Positions 8,547-16,389 of a stretch of 64,000 nt of DNA are shown piece by piece. The notes below the pieces were generated by a model. The model was not told the DNA's origin and made no database searches. It was given only the letters and a program-made list of their open reading frames with translations. The DNA is from Microvirga sp. VF16 (GTDB taxonomy: Bacteria; Pseudomonadota; Alphaproteobacteria; Rhizobiales; Beijerinckiaceae): contig NZ_CP069354.1 of the NCBI RefSeq assembly GCF_016864375.1, forward strand, positions 4,065,501-4,129,500, given 5' to 3'. Position 1 is the first letter of the stretch, and each line of letters begins with the position of its first letter. The position numbers and the translations under genes were made by a program.

Positions 8547-9218
8547 ATGCGACCGCTGGAGCGCGTTCACATCGTCGGAGCCGCCGGTTGCGGATCGTCC
8601 ACACTGGGATGGGCGCTGGCGCAACGGATGGCATGTCAGCACCTCGACCTCGACGATTTCCACTGGCTTCCGACCACGCCAGCCTTCCAGAGCAAGCGGC
8701 CCACACTTGAGCGAGTGCGCCTGCTTTCAGACGCAACAGCATTCTCTCCCCAATGGGTGCTGTCCGGGTCCATTGCAGGCTGGGGCGATGCTCTGATCCC
8801 GAGCCTCGATCTTGTGGTCTTCCTGTATGTGCCGACCGAGATCAGGCTGGCTCGGCTTCAGCGACGCGAACGGGCACGGTTTGGAACGGCGCTCGATCCG
8901 GACGGTCAGATGCACGACCAGCATCAGGCGTTTCTCCGCTGGGCCGCAGGGTACGATCCTGGTCTGAGCGGTGGGCGCACATTATGGGCCGATGCCACAT
9001 GGCTGGGCTATCTGCCCTGTCCTGTGATTTGCCTTATCGGGGAAGCTGAGACAACGGACCAGATCGACCGCGTTCTGTCCTTCTGGCACACGCAGGCCCA
9101 TGAGCCGTTGAGCAGCCGTCACTCGACCGCAGAGGTCTTTGCCATGATCCAGGACAGCATCGCCTGCTTTCGGGAGAGGTCCTCTGGCTCCACTTGGTCC
9201 CGAGATTCTTCGAATTAA
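8547..9218 (+). CDS. P-loop NTPase, adenylate-kinase-like, lacking the Walker Lys
   Basis: A 223-residue protein. The N-terminal loop GAAGCGSSTLG matches a Walker A shape (GxxGxGKST) but has Ser in place of the invariant Lys; relatives with GASGSGTTTLG exist. DLDDFHWLP at about residue 33 and WVLSGSIAGWGD at about 67 resemble the substrate site of shikimate or adenylate kinase relatives. LVVFLYVPTEIRLARLQRRE is the lid-side helix. The substrate is unknown and ATP binding is uncertain. GAGG at 8537 supports the start at ATG 8547. Confidence 0.75.
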   Translation: MRPLERVHIVGAAGCGSSTLGWALAQRMACQHLDLDDFHWLPTTPAFQSKRPTLERVRLLSDATAFSPQWVLSGSIAGWGDALIPSLDLVVFLYVPTEIRLARLQRRERARFGTALDPDGQMHDQHQAFLRWAAGYDPGLSGGRTLWADATWLGYLPCPVICLIGEAETTDQIDRVLSFWHTQAHEPLSSRHSTAEVFAMIQDSIACFRERSSGSTWSRDSSN

Positions 9219-9295
9219 GCGCTTCTGGCTCACTGCGAACGCCGGAACCAAGGTGAGCGCTGCCCGTTGGGGTCGAAGTCTGAGGAGCAGCCCTC

Positions 9296-10045
9296 ATGAT
9301 CTCGGGCGACCTCGCGTTCTACATCGCGCTCGGCTTTGGTGCCCAGCTTGTCGATGGGGCCTTGGGCATGGCCTACGGCCTGATCGCCACCTCGGTCCTG
9401 CTGGCCTCCGGAGCGCCGCCCGCGCTGTCCAGCGCCAGCGTCCATGCGGCAGAGGTGGTGACCACCGGTCTGGCAGGTGCATCCCACGTCTGGCACCAGA
9501 ACGTGGAGTGGCGCACGTTCCGCCGCCTTGCGGCTGCTGGTGTCTTCGGGGGTGTAATAGGCGCTTATATCCTCACTGAACTACCAGAGAAGCCGGTGAA
9601 GGTGTTTGTCATCCTCTACCTTTTCGGCATGGCCCTCCTGATCCTGCGCCGGGTCATCAGCGGCGGTGCTGAGCGAAAGCACGTGAGGGGAACACTGCCC
9701 ATTGGTGTGGCGGGCGGATTTCTGGATGCGGTTGGCGGCGGGGGTTGGGGTCCTATCGTCAACTCGACCCTGATCGCCCGAGGCGAAACGCCTCGGATCA
9801 GCATCGGGTCGGTGAGCCTTGCGGAGTTCCTCGTCACAGCAGCGATCTCGGCGACCTTCGTCATGACGCTGGACCTTGCAAGCTACGGACAGGTGGTTCT
9901 GGGCCTGATCATCGGTGGGGCTCTGGCGGCTCCATTCGCCGGATGGTTCAGTCGTGTGCTGCCGCAGAAGGTGCTGATGAGCCTTGTGGCCCTGACCGTC
10001 AGCGCGCTTGGGGTCTACAACTTCGTGCAACTCGGCAGTACGTAA
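9296..10045 (+). CDS. TauE/SafE family sulfite exporter-like permease
   Basis: This 249-residue protein has about eight membrane helices and the TauE/SafE pattern: two homologous halves, the first with GAQLVDGALGMAYG and the second with GGFLDAVGGGGWGPI. The family exports sulfite, sulfoacetate or related organosulfur anions across the inner membrane. GGAG before ATG 9296 supports the start. It lies 77 bp after the P-loop NTPase gene and may share its transcript; no sulfur-metabolism gene is adjacent. Confidence 0.88.
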   Translation: MISGDLAFYIALGFGAQLVDGALGMAYGLIATSVLLASGAPPALSSASVHAAEVVTTGLAGASHVWHQNVEWRTFRRLAAAGVFGGVIGAYILTELPEKPVKVFVILYLFGMALLILRRVISGGAERKHVRGTLPIGVAGGFLDAVGGGGWGPIVNSTLIARGETPRISIGSVSLAEFLVTAAISATFVMTLDLASYGQVVLGLIIGGALAAPFAGWFSRVLPQKVLMSLVALTVSALGVYNFVQLGST

Positions 10046-10232
10046 GAGCACGGATGCGACGTAGGCTGACTAAATCCTCGGAACGCAGGCAATTCTGCCG
10101 CTTTGGTCTGTAGTGCGACAGTTTTGGGTCTGAGCGAGCGGCACAATCAGTCGCGAGTGACATGGGCAGTCTAGCTCCATGTGCTGCGCCTTCGTTCCTC
10201 ATGCAGGGCGTTTACAGCCTCTGGAGAGCGAC

Positions 10233-10868
10233 ATGCGTGTTTATCACTGTCTGCTGCCGGTCCTTGGTGTCGCCCTGATCACGGCTTCGGTTCTGGCGCA
10301 ACCGAGCCCGCCCACAGCGTCGTCCCCGCAGACCGCTGCGGGCGGCTCGATCACCCAGTTACAGGCGGATCGGTGGCAGGCTTCCAAGCTGGAGGGGCTG
10401 GATGTCTACAGCAGTAACAACGGCGACAAGATTGGCGACATCAGCGACTTGCTTTTCGAGGACAGCGGCAAAGTCCAGGCCGTAGTGATCGAGGTTGGCG
10501 GATATCTGGGAATCGGCGAACGCGACATTGCAGTGCCGTTCGACCAGATCAGGTTCGTCAACGAGCCACGTGGCAACGCCACTGGCACGACCACAGGCGA
10601 GGCCCGATTGCCAGGAACCAGTCCTGGTGGCGGCACCGTCGCCTCCCCCGCCGCAGCCGGAACAGCAGCAGTGCCAGCAGACTCCAACGCTCCAGCCGCC
10701 TTGAATATGGCTCCCAACAACGCTCTTGCCTCTGGCACACCAGGAGTGTCAGGAATGGGAAGAATGGGCGCTGCCAAGAGCGGTCCCATCCCCGATCATG
10801 CCGTTCTGCTAATGAGTATCATCAAGGATGAATTGCGGACGGCTCCCGAGTTCAGAGCACCCCGCTGA
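10233..10868 (+). CDS. Exported PRC-barrel domain protein (copy 1)
   Basis: A 211-residue protein with a cleavable signal peptide (residues 1-24, ending SVLAQ), a PRC-barrel at about 45-115 (LEGLDVYSSNNGDKIGDISD, GYLGIGERDIAVPFDQIRFV) and an Ala/Pro/Thr-rich linker. The final EFRAPR recalls the end of copy 2 at 13769 (EFKYAR). PRC-barrels bind proteins or quinone-type ligands; in Rhizobiales such exported proteins are often stress induced. GGAG at 10223 fixes the start at ATG 10233. Confidence 0.85.
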   Translation: MRVYHCLLPVLGVALITASVLAQPSPPTASSPQTAAGGSITQLQADRWQASKLEGLDVYSSNNGDKIGDISDLLFEDSGKVQAVVIEVGGYLGIGERDIAVPFDQIRFVNEPRGNATGTTTGEARLPGTSPGGGTVASPAAAGTAAVPADSNAPAALNMAPNNALASGTPGVSGMGRMGAAKSGPIPDHAVLLMSIIKDELRTAPEFRAPR

Positions 10869-10896
10869 GGTTTGTTTCCTGTGACGCGCTTCGGAG

Positions 10897-11034
10897 CTAC
10901 CCGTGGCGATTGGCATAGCGGCGTTTCTTCGCGAGGTCCTTCTGCCCTTCGCGCACCTTGGCTGGGACAATTACCTCCTTATAGCGGCGGATGTGCTTCT
11001 TGAATGATGGGCGCATGCGCGATTTACCGGCCAT
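10897..11034 (-). CDS. Small basic protein (45 aa)
   Basis: The ATG at 11034 is preceded by AGGGA. The product is 45 residues and strongly basic (RMRPSFKKHIRRYKEVIVP, then LAKKRRYANRHG), which suggests nucleic-acid or ribosome binding. It is convergent with the PRC-barrel gene and overlaps the region where the start of the DUF4440-like gene should be. No family recognised. Confidence 0.6.
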   Translation of the reverse strand: MAGKSRMRPSFKKHIRRYKEVIVPAKVREGQKDLAKKRRYANRHG

Positions 11035-11423
11035 TTGCTTCGTCCCTTTCAGTTGATGCAGCAGCAGTCGCGGCCCTATATACCGAAGATGCCGTTATCC
11101 TCCCGCCAGGGGGCGAGATGATGAAGGGCAGGCGTGCCATTCAGGTATTCTGGAAAGGCGCTGCCGAGCAACTTGGCGATGGGAAGCTCACGACCGTCGA
11201 TGTGAAGCCGCTCGGCAGTGAGGCAGTGCGAGAGATCGGCACCTTCACGTTCCGGACGAAGGGAGCGCAGCCGCAGGAGATCACTGGCAAGTATGTGGTG
11301 GTCTGGGAGAAGGTCGGGAGTGATTGGAAGCTCGCAACCGACATCTGGAACACAAACAAGCAAGCCGTGGCTTACAGCCTGCTGTCATCACACCGAAAGC
11401 CGTCAGGAGGCTCTTGCGCGTAG
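11034..11423 (+). pseudogene. 5'-truncated SnoaL/DUF4440-like protein
   Basis: From 11055 the frame encodes a recognisable cone-shaped SnoaL/DUF4440 core (VAALYTEDAVILPPGGEMM, GRRAIQVFWKGA, KYVVVWEKVGSDWKLATDIW). The first helix and the export signal expected in this family are missing, and upstream codons are occupied by the minus-strand gene ending at 11034. No ribosome binding site or credible start is seen. It is most likely a remnant, although translation from an unusual start cannot be excluded. Confidence 0.6.
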
Positions 11424-11438
11424 GCGCAGTGCTCAGCC

Positions 11439-11463
11439 GGAACTATTGTATCTGGATCGCGTT
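11439..11463 (+). promoter_or_regulatory. EcfG-type promoter, exact consensus
   Basis: GGAAC (11439-11443), 16 bases, CGTT (11460-11463) is an exact match to the alphaproteobacterial EcfG consensus. It lies 31 bp before the ATG at 11494. Confidence 0.7.
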
Positions 11464-11493
11464 GGCTCTTGTTCTGCATGAACGGAGGACACC

Positions 11494-11670
11494 ATGTGCC
11501 ACTATCGAGGATCATATGTGTCCGAGGACAGGGCGAAGGCTGAGGCTGATCGCCAACGGGAGCTTGAGGCTAAACGCACCCAAGCTGTCGATAAGCTGAA
11601 GCAGGAGGCTGACACAGCGGCTCGGAAAGCGGCGTCCACACCAGCAAAAGAGCCTGTTCCGGCAAAGTAG
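11494..11670 (+). CDS. Small charged helical protein (58 aa), EcfG promoter
   Basis: The ATG at 11494 follows CGGAGG at 7 bp. The 58-residue product starts MCHYRGSYVSEDRAKAEADR and continues as a single charged helix rich in Ala, Lys, Glu and Arg, ending in an Ala/Pro tail. A coiled coil is likely. The exact EcfG promoter directly upstream places it in the general stress regulon. No family recognised. Confidence 0.65.
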   Translation: MCHYRGSYVSEDRAKAEADRQRELEAKRTQAVDKLKQEADTAARKAASTPAKEPVPAK

Positions 11671-11821
11671 CGCGTCGCTTTACCTCCAGGAAATTCAGCG
11701 CCCTGAGAACACCAGCACAGGTACTGGAAGAGCGCAGAAGAAAACCCGGTGCTACCCAGCACCAGGTCTAAGGGATTTCGTCTGACCAGCGAGGACCGAC
11801 CCGCGCAATAGAGCGATGGAA

Positions 11822-12301
11822 TTAGGCTGCCTTCTTGGTGCGACGGCCCTTGGCAGGAGCGGCTGCTTCAGGGGCTTCAATTGGAGCCGCCCTCTTCTTG
11901 CGTTGCTGGCCGAGCCCCATGGTCTTGGCAAGTTCAGAACGTGCCTTGGCGTAGTTCGGCGCAACCATCGGGTAATCCGCTGGCAGGTTCCACTTGGCGC
12001 GGTACTGCTCAGGGGTCATATCGTAAGTGGAGCGCAGGTGGCGCTTGAGCGACTTGAACTTCTTCCCATCCTCCAGGCAGATGATGTAATCCGAAGTGAC
12101 GGATTTCTTGATCGCGACAGCAGGTGTCAATTCGGCTGACGGTTCCTGGCTCTGCCCTTGGGCGGTCTTCGTCAGCGCGGCATAGACGGAGTTGAGCAGC
12201 ACTGGCAGGTCGGCAGCGGGAACGGAGTTGTTGCTGACGTAAGCCGAGACGATGTCCGCACAGAGTTCGATGTAGCTCGGAGAGGTTGCGCTCTCGCTCA
12301 T
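11822..12301 (-). CDS. MucR/Ros family transcriptional regulator
   Basis: A 159-residue protein. The N-terminal helix bundle (YIELCADIVSAYVSNN, about residues 8-25) mediates oligomerisation in MucR. The zinc-finger DNA-binding domain at about 75-125 shows IICLEDGKKFKSLKRHL, then MTPEQYRAKWNLP. MucR proteins act as H-NS-like silencers of AT-rich and acquired DNA and control exopolysaccharide and surface genes. The C-terminus is a basic Ala/Lys tail. An island-borne copy could keep the island quiet. The start at 12301 is chosen because residues before it lack conservation. Confidence 0.9.
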   Translation of the reverse strand: MSESATSPSYIELCADIVSAYVSNNSVPAADLPVLLNSVYAALTKTAQGQSQEPSAELTPAVAIKKSVTSDYIICLEDGKKFKSLKRHLRSTYDMTPEQYRAKWNLPADYPMVAPNYAKARSELAKTMGLGQQRKKRAAPIEAPEAAAPAKGRRTKKAA

Positions 12302-12553
12302 GATCTTCTTGTCCTTGGCTGTACGGGAATAGTTTTCGCGAGGTGAGTAGAACAAGATGATGTTCTAACAGGATCAACAGGCACGACCCGTGCAGCACAA
12401 CAGATACCTGTGATCTTGGCCTTACCTATGTCCTTTGCTGAAGTTTGGCAACGCCCTCCTCCGACATTGAAGTTAATCATTGCCTTTGTGCCACTAAACT
12501 TCACGATTGGGTTCGAATATCCCGAAACCCTTCGAGCCGGGAAACGTCAAGCT

Positions 12554-12578
12554 GAAACGCTCCCGCGCTACAGCCGTT
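12554..12578 (+). promoter_or_regulatory. EcfG-like promoter, one mismatch
   Basis: GAAAC (consensus GGAAC), 16 bases, CGTT lies 48 bp before the ATG at 12626. Confidence 0.4.
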
Positions 12579-12625
12579 GACTGGACAATAGATCGCGGTT
12601 CGCGATTGGCTCATGGAGAAAAGTC

Positions 12626-12943
12626 ATGCGCGCAGGGATGAAATATGCTGCTCTTGCCGTCACCCTCCTGTTCCCGACCCTCGCTGTCGCCGATCCCGGT
12701 GGTGCAGCAGCGGGTGCCGCCGCAGGCGGTGCAGTGGGTGCCGTCGTCGGAGGTCCAGTTGGTGCAGCAGTTGGTGCCGGTGTGGGTGGCGCTACTGGTG
12801 ATGCGGCGTCAGGACCAGACCAGAAGAACATTGTGATTGAGAACCGGGATGTTGGCACTACCGGCAGCACCGGCTGCTCGACAACCACGAAGCAGACCAC
12901 GGACGTAACAGGCACCACCACAAAGCAGAAAACCGAATGCTAA
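12626..12943 (+). CDS. Exported glycine/alanine-rich small protein
   Basis: A 105-residue protein with a signal peptide (residues 1-23, ending AVADP) and a low-complexity Gly/Ala/Val stretch with glycine-zipper spacing at about 27-65. It ends in a Thr-rich tail with two Cys. Glycine-zipper proteins insert into or associate with membranes. GGAG lies 8 bp before ATG 12626. An EcfG-like element upstream suggests stress induction. Function is unknown. Confidence 0.7.
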   Translation: MRAGMKYAALAVTLLFPTLAVADPGGAAAGAAAGGAVGAVVGGPVGAAVGAGVGGATGDAASGPDQKNIVIENRDVGTTGSTGCSTTTKQTTDVTGTTTKQKTEC

Positions 12944-13018
12944 CGACCATCTGTCAGGCCACGCGTATTCCCGCACCGCTTTTGGCCTGACACACCCCAA
13001 CCACGAGAGGCCAGTCCG

Positions 13019-13153
13019 ATGATGTGCCCATTCTGCAAGCAAGAGGTCGATGAACCCTGCCATAATACCGTTGAGATGCAACGGCGGGCTCGCGATCACA
13101 TCGAGCGGTGCGACAAGGCTCTCAAAAGCCTAAAAGGGATCAAGTACAGCTAA
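13019..13153 (+). CDS. Small putative zinc-binding protein (44 aa)
   Basis: GAGAGG precedes the ATG at 13019. The 44-residue product opens with CPFCKQEV, then PCHNTVEMQRRARDHIERC. This gives a C-x2-C knuckle plus a Cys and a His pair spaced like a zinc-finger ligand set, followed by a basic tail. A structural zinc site and nucleic-acid contact are likely; no family recognised. Confidence 0.55.
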   Translation: MMCPFCKQEVDEPCHNTVEMQRRARDHIERCDKALKSLKGIKYS

Positions 13154-13176
13154 ATGTGGCGGTTGGCGCAGTGACG

Positions 13177-13518
13177 CTAAGACTGCTCGCGGCCATGTAC
13201 CTGAGCAGGAGGAGCGGTCGCTTCGACCGCCGTGAACGTCTCCAGAATGCGGTACGTGTGCTCGGCCCCGGCGGGCACGACCCAGGAGTCCCCTGGTTCC
13301 AGCCGCACGGACTGCCCCTCGATTTCCAATTCAGCCCGTCCGGAGATGACGTAGCCGACCACCTCGTAGTCGTGCTTGTGCATGGGTTTGTCTCGCGTGG
13401 GCTCCTCGTCGCGCCAGAGCCGCATCGACACCCGTTTGCCTGACGCGAGATAGACCTCACCTTGATCACCGGTCGGCGAGTAAGCGCTGTTCACTTTTGT
13501 CACGGTCGTGTCGGTCAT
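13177..13518 (-). CDS. Cupin domain protein
   Basis: A single-domain, 113-residue cupin. Motif 1 is HKHDYEVVGYVISGRAELE with metal-ligand His and Glu positions, and motif 2 is GDSWVVPAGAEHTYRIL with the last His. It probably binds one metal ion; the reaction is unknown. AGGAGG lies just before ATG 13518. It converges with the small zinc-binding gene. Confidence 0.85.
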   Translation of the reverse strand: MTDTTVTKVNSAYSPTGDQGEVYLASGKRVSMRLWRDEEPTRDKPMHKHDYEVVGYVISGRAELEIEGQSVRLEPGDSWVVPAGAEHTYRILETFTAVEATAPPAQVHGREQS

Positions 13519-13585
13519 CTCACCCTCCTAACTCAGCCTTGCGAAGGATTATGGCAGTGATCAGCGTCGAGGCTGACGGGTTGCA

Positions 13586-13612
13586 ACAAAAACCCCGTCT
13601 GCGGACGGGGTT
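13586..13612 (-). terminator. Terminator, minus strand
   Basis: On the minus strand, AACCCCGTC-CGCA-GACGGGGTT is followed by three further T bases. No minus-strand gene is recognised immediately upstream. Confidence 0.5.
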
Positions 13613-13630
13613 AGAGTTTCAGGAGAAACC

Positions 13631-13693
13631 ATGCTGTGTAAGGCAATGTCGCCCCACCTGGGTCAGTTCCTGCCGCTGAAGAAAGAAAGTTGA
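13631..13693 (+). CDS. Possible 20-aa peptide gene
   Basis: An ATG preceded by CAGGAGA at good spacing opens a 20-codon frame ending TGA at 13693, just before an EcfG-like promoter. It may be a leader or chance frame. Confidence 0.25.
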   Translation: MLCKAMSPHLGQFLPLKKES

Positions 13694-13695
13694 GC

Positions 13696-13721
13696 CGAAC
13701 GAAGGGGCTGGGCCTCCCGTT
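13696..13721 (+). promoter_or_regulatory. EcfG-like promoter of PRC-barrel gene
   Basis: CGAAC (one mismatch to GGAAC), 17 bases, CGTT lies 48 bp before the ATG at 13769. Confidence 0.4.
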
Positions 13722-13768
13722 GTTATGGCATGCGCCGCGTGGCGCAAGAACGACCGATGGAGGAACAC

Positions 13769-14383
13769 ATGTTTGCGAAGCATCTTGCGTTAGCTCTTCT
13801 TGGTACAACTCTGATTGCCGCCCCGGCTCTCGCCCAAACCAGCCCGCCCGCAGGCTCGCCGCCAGCACCTTCGGCGGGTGACCGCAGCTTCGGCGCGAAT
13901 GAACCAGCACGCATGAACACGGGCAACTGGCTGGCCCAGGAGCAGCCGGGGCAATGGCGGGCCTCCAAGCTCGAAGGCTTGGATATCTACAATCAGAACA
14001 ATGAGAAGATCGGCGACATCAGCGAACTGCTCGTGGACAGTAGCGGCAAGATACAGGCCGTGGTCGTCGGCGTCGGCGGGTTCCTGGGGATCGGTGAGCG
14101 AGATGTGGCGATCCCGTTCGATCAGGTTAAATTCGTGAATGAGCCGCGCGCTGTGGCGACCACAACCACGACGACCGATCCGAATGCCCCGGCTGCTCCA
14201 AGAGCTACCGCGACGGCTCCGGGGGCGGCCAGCCCGACGACTGCGCCGACCACCACCGGCACAGTGGCCACGGATCGGCCTGCCGATGCGGCTGCTCGCG
14301 CGGCTCCGGATCATGCGATGCTGACGACGAACATGACCAAGGATCAGTTGAAGGCGGCTCCCGAGTTCAAATACGCTCGGTAA
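13769..14383 (+). CDS. Exported PRC-barrel domain protein (copy 2)
   Basis: A 204-residue paralogue of 10233-10868: signal peptide (residues 1-23, ending PALAQ), PRC-barrel at about 60-130 (LEGLDIYNQNNEKIGDISEL, GFLGIGERDVAIPFDQVKFV), Ala/Pro/Thr linker and a similar C-terminal tail. GGAGG at 13759-13763 supports ATG 13769. A strong terminator follows at 14399. A likely EcfG promoter and the family's usual behaviour suggest stress induction in the periplasm. Confidence 0.85.
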   Translation: MFAKHLALALLGTTLIAAPALAQTSPPAGSPPAPSAGDRSFGANEPARMNTGNWLAQEQPGQWRASKLEGLDIYNQNNEKIGDISELLVDSSGKIQAVVVGVGGFLGIGERDVAIPFDQVKFVNEPRAVATTTTTTDPNAPAAPRATATAPGAASPTTAPTTTGTVATDRPADAAARAAPDHAMLTTNMTKDQLKAAPEFKYAR

Positions 14384-14398
14384 GTATGATCCTGGCAC

Positions 14399-14428
14399 GA
14401 AGGGGCCGAGCGGCCCCTTCGGCTTTTT
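14399..14428 (+). terminator. Rho-independent terminator after PRC-barrel gene
   Basis: GAAGGGGCCG and its complement form a 10-bp stem with a minimal loop, followed by a run of five T bases after CGGC. Confidence 0.85.
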
Positions 14429-14481
14429 GCTGCTGTCTCAGAGGCACGTAGAGTCGTGCCTACCTGAGAGAGTGGATTTAG

Positions 14482-14628
14482 CTATTCGTAGCGGTTGATC
14501 TTGTGCCGCTTCTGCGCAGGCGAAACGTATGGCTTCACGACCGCGACCCAATGCCCCTCACTCCATTTCCACCAGATGCTTCCCGTGCTGATATCGGTGA
14601 AACGCATAGGCTTCGGATCAGCCACCAT
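14482..14628 (-). CDS. Small hypothetical protein (48 aa)
   Basis: A 48-residue frame rich in aromatic residues (SIWWKWSEGHWVAVVKPYV) with a basic tail. Its ATG at 14628 overlaps the end of the upstream gene (14618-14788), suggesting translational coupling. Longer upstream starts are possible but would overlap that gene fully. No family recognised. Confidence 0.5.
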   Translation of the reverse strand: MVADPKPMRFTDISTGSIWWKWSEGHWVAVVKPYVSPAQKRHKINRYE

Positions 14629-14788
14629 CAGGGGTTCGGTCCGGTGCGGGAACATCGGCGTCGCCATAGCCGCGCCGCCCGTGGAGTTTGACCTTCGAGG
14701 TCGGTGCGGGGCGTTCTTCCAGCATCCGCACGGCTTTCCAGACCGAGTTGACAACCCTCTGAATGGGACTAAGCGGCGTCTTGCTCAT
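14618..14788 (-). CDS. Small hypothetical protein (56 aa)
   Basis: The ATG at 14788 follows GGGAGGG upstream. The 56-residue product begins MSKTPLSPIQRVVNSVWKAV, a short amphipathic helix, then a basic, Pro/Gly-rich tail. It overlaps the start of the next small gene by 11 bp, the usual sign of a coupled pair. Confidence 0.45.
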   Translation of the reverse strand: MSKTPLSPIQRVVNSVWKAVRMLEERPAPTSKVKLHGRRGYGDADVPAPDRTPDGG

Positions 14789-14804
14789 GATCGGTTCGCC
14801 CTCC

Positions 14805-15017
14805 CTAGAGGGTCGTCCGCCTGCGGGTGAAATACCAAACCGCAGCAGCGATCACGATGACCAGCAGAAGAACCCACCACCAAGTGGCGAGCCCGCCCCC
14901 AGGCGCTGCCGCATCGCCAGGGGGTGTCGCTGGGGCGGTCGTCTGAGCCAGGAGCACTGAGGATGAGAACGCAAGCAGGGCAGTCCCTAAGAGTGAGGCG
15001 GATAGAACATCGCGCAT
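14805..15017 (-). CDS. Small membrane protein with signal peptide and C-terminal anchor
   Basis: A 70-residue protein: a signal-like N-terminus (residues 1-24, ending LLAQ), a short Pro/Ala/Gly linker, and a membrane helix (WWWVLLLVIVIAAAVWYF) followed by a positively charged stop (RRRTT). AGGAGG stands 6 bp before ATG 15017. Function is unknown; small anchored proteins of this type are common in envelope stress regulons. Confidence 0.65.
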   Translation of the reverse strand: MRDVLSASLLGTALLAFSSSVLLAQTTAPATPPGDAAAPGGGLATWWWVLLLVIVIAAAVWYFTRRRTTL

Positions 15018-15064
15018 GTGCTCCTCCTTGATTTCTCTCAAGTAAGCGTCGGAAGGTCACGGAG

Positions 15065-15352
15065 CTAAGAACGGACCACTATCTGGTCCATCAGATGCTG
15101 TAGCTCGGTGAGCTTCTGAACATGGGGATTACGCTCGCGCTGGTAACGCTCCTCAAGCTGGGCAGCAAACCGCGTTCTGATGGCTTCGGGGCCTGCCCAC
15201 GCCTGAAGCTGCTCCTGGTCACTGTGGTAGCGAAGTTCAATATCCGCCAGTGCCGCCAGGGTGCTCTGAAGTTGGGGCAGCAGGTCGGCTGGATACCATG
15301 GGCCTTGCATCGACAGAGCAGAAGCCTGTCGCGCGACAGAGGTATGCGGCAT
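15065..15352 (-). CDS. Hypothetical helical protein (family A, copy 1)
   Basis: A 95-residue protein clearly related to 21813-22097: both share a 'DLLPxLQxTLAALADxExRY' helix at about 24-43 and an 'RFxxxxExRxQREReP' helix. It is predicted all-helical and cytosolic. Function is unknown. A duplicate in the same island suggests internal gene amplification. Confidence 0.65.
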   Translation of the reverse strand: MPHTSVARQASALSMQGPWYPADLLPQLQSTLAALADIELRYHSDQEQLQAWAGPEAIRTRFAAQLEERYQRERNPHVQKLTELQHLMDQIVVRS

Positions 15353-15493
15353 GGAACACCCTCCCTCTTCTCACGAAGAAGGAGAGGATAGCAGCATTCG
15401 GGTTAGGGGTAACTCGAATATCGGATGGGAGATCGAGATTGATCAATTTTTCAGGCTTTGACCGATGGCTCGTCTGCAAAGCGGCCAAAACGA

Positions 15494-15691
15494 ATGCCTG
15501 AGCCTCAGAGTCAACTCTATCGTAATCGTCCGTTCACGATGCTGGAGTTCCGCACGATGGAGGATGCTCGACACGCAGCAGCATCGGAACCGATGAAGCA
15601 TGTTCTCGATGAGTTGCTGTCGGTTGGAGTAGTCGCCAAGATGTTGCTGGTAGAACGCTCGCCATTCACGCCTGAACCCATCCGGGCTTGA
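15494..15691 (+). CDS. Possible small hypothetical protein
   Basis: A 65-residue frame with helical character (DARHAAASEPMKHVLDELLS). No ribosome binding site is seen, and a 92-residue frame on the opposite strand (15443-15721) is about equally credible, so at most one of the two is real. Confidence 0.25.
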   Translation: MPEPQSQLYRNRPFTMLEFRTMEDARHAAASEPMKHVLDELLSVGVVAKMLLVERSPFTPEPIRA

Positions 15692-15767
15692 ATTCAGAAG
15701 CTCAGAGATTGATCCAGCCACTCCCCTTTTGTCTTTAGACCTGAGTGTCCCGACCGCCGCTCATCCC

Positions 15768-16310
15768 TTACGTTTGATGCGGGTCGGCCCCACCTGCTGG
15801 AACCGTGCTTGCCGCTTCCACATGACCAATGGCCTGAAGCCGGGTGCCAATCCCGAACTGATCAAGAGTTGCTCTCGGCAAGCGAATGAACGTGCCAATC
15901 CGGCTCTTCAGGAACTCGAAGGCGCGAAGGAAGGCTTGCTCCTTGTCGGCGTCAGAACCTTCGACAGCGGCTGGATCGTCGATGCCCCAATGCGCGATTG
16001 CGGGATGTCCGGGCCAGACCGGGCAGGCTTCGCCAGCCGCGCTGTCGCAGACGGTGAGCACAAAATCCATCACAGGGGCTCCCGGAGCCGCGAACTCGTC
16101 CCAGCTTTTCGAGCGATACCCGTCTATCGGATAGCCGTGGTCGCCCAGCACCTTCAGCGCCAGCGGGTTCACGCTGCCCTTGGGCTGGCTGCCTGCCGAA
16201 TAGGCTACGAAGCGGCCCGCGCCATCCTTGCGCAGAATGCCTTCCGCCAGAATCGACCGGGCCGAGTTGCCGGTGCAGAGGAACAAGACATTGTAGGTTC
16301 GCTCGGTCAT
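15768..16310 (-). CDS. arsC: Low-molecular-weight phosphatase-type arsenate reductase
   Basis: A 180-residue protein with the LMW-PTP loop near the N-terminus (LFLCTGNSARSILAE) and the catalytic Asp region (HWGIDDPAA), plus the arsenate-reductase-like VCDSAAGEACPVWPG. The thioredoxin- or glutaredoxin-coupled ArsC family reduces arsenate to arsenite in the cytosol. No arsB, acr3 or arsR is nearby, so arsenic resistance is not assured and protein dephosphorylation remains possible. GGAGG lies 6 bp before ATG 16310. The C-terminus is about 35 residues longer than typical. Confidence 0.8.
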   Translation of the reverse strand: MTERTYNVLFLCTGNSARSILAEGILRKDGAGRFVAYSAGSQPKGSVNPLALKVLGDHGYPIDGYRSKSWDEFAAPGAPVMDFVLTVCDSAAGEACPVWPGHPAIAHWGIDDPAAVEGSDADKEQAFLRAFEFLKSRIGTFIRLPRATLDQFGIGTRLQAIGHVEAASTVPAGGADPHQT

Positions 16311-16389
16311 GGATGACCTCCCTGTGCGAGACATTGCACCTCAGCCCCGTGCTCGGAAGCGCCAAGTCTCTGCGGCTGAGGTGCTGGTT

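Noticed and set aside
15443..15721. 92-codon minus-strand frame
   Set aside because: Overlaps an equally weak plus-strand frame; the only upstream start has its ribosome binding site directly against it.
15768..16310. Arsenic resistance operon
   Set aside because: Only an ArsC-like phosphatase is present; no ArsR, ArsB or Acr3 lies nearby.
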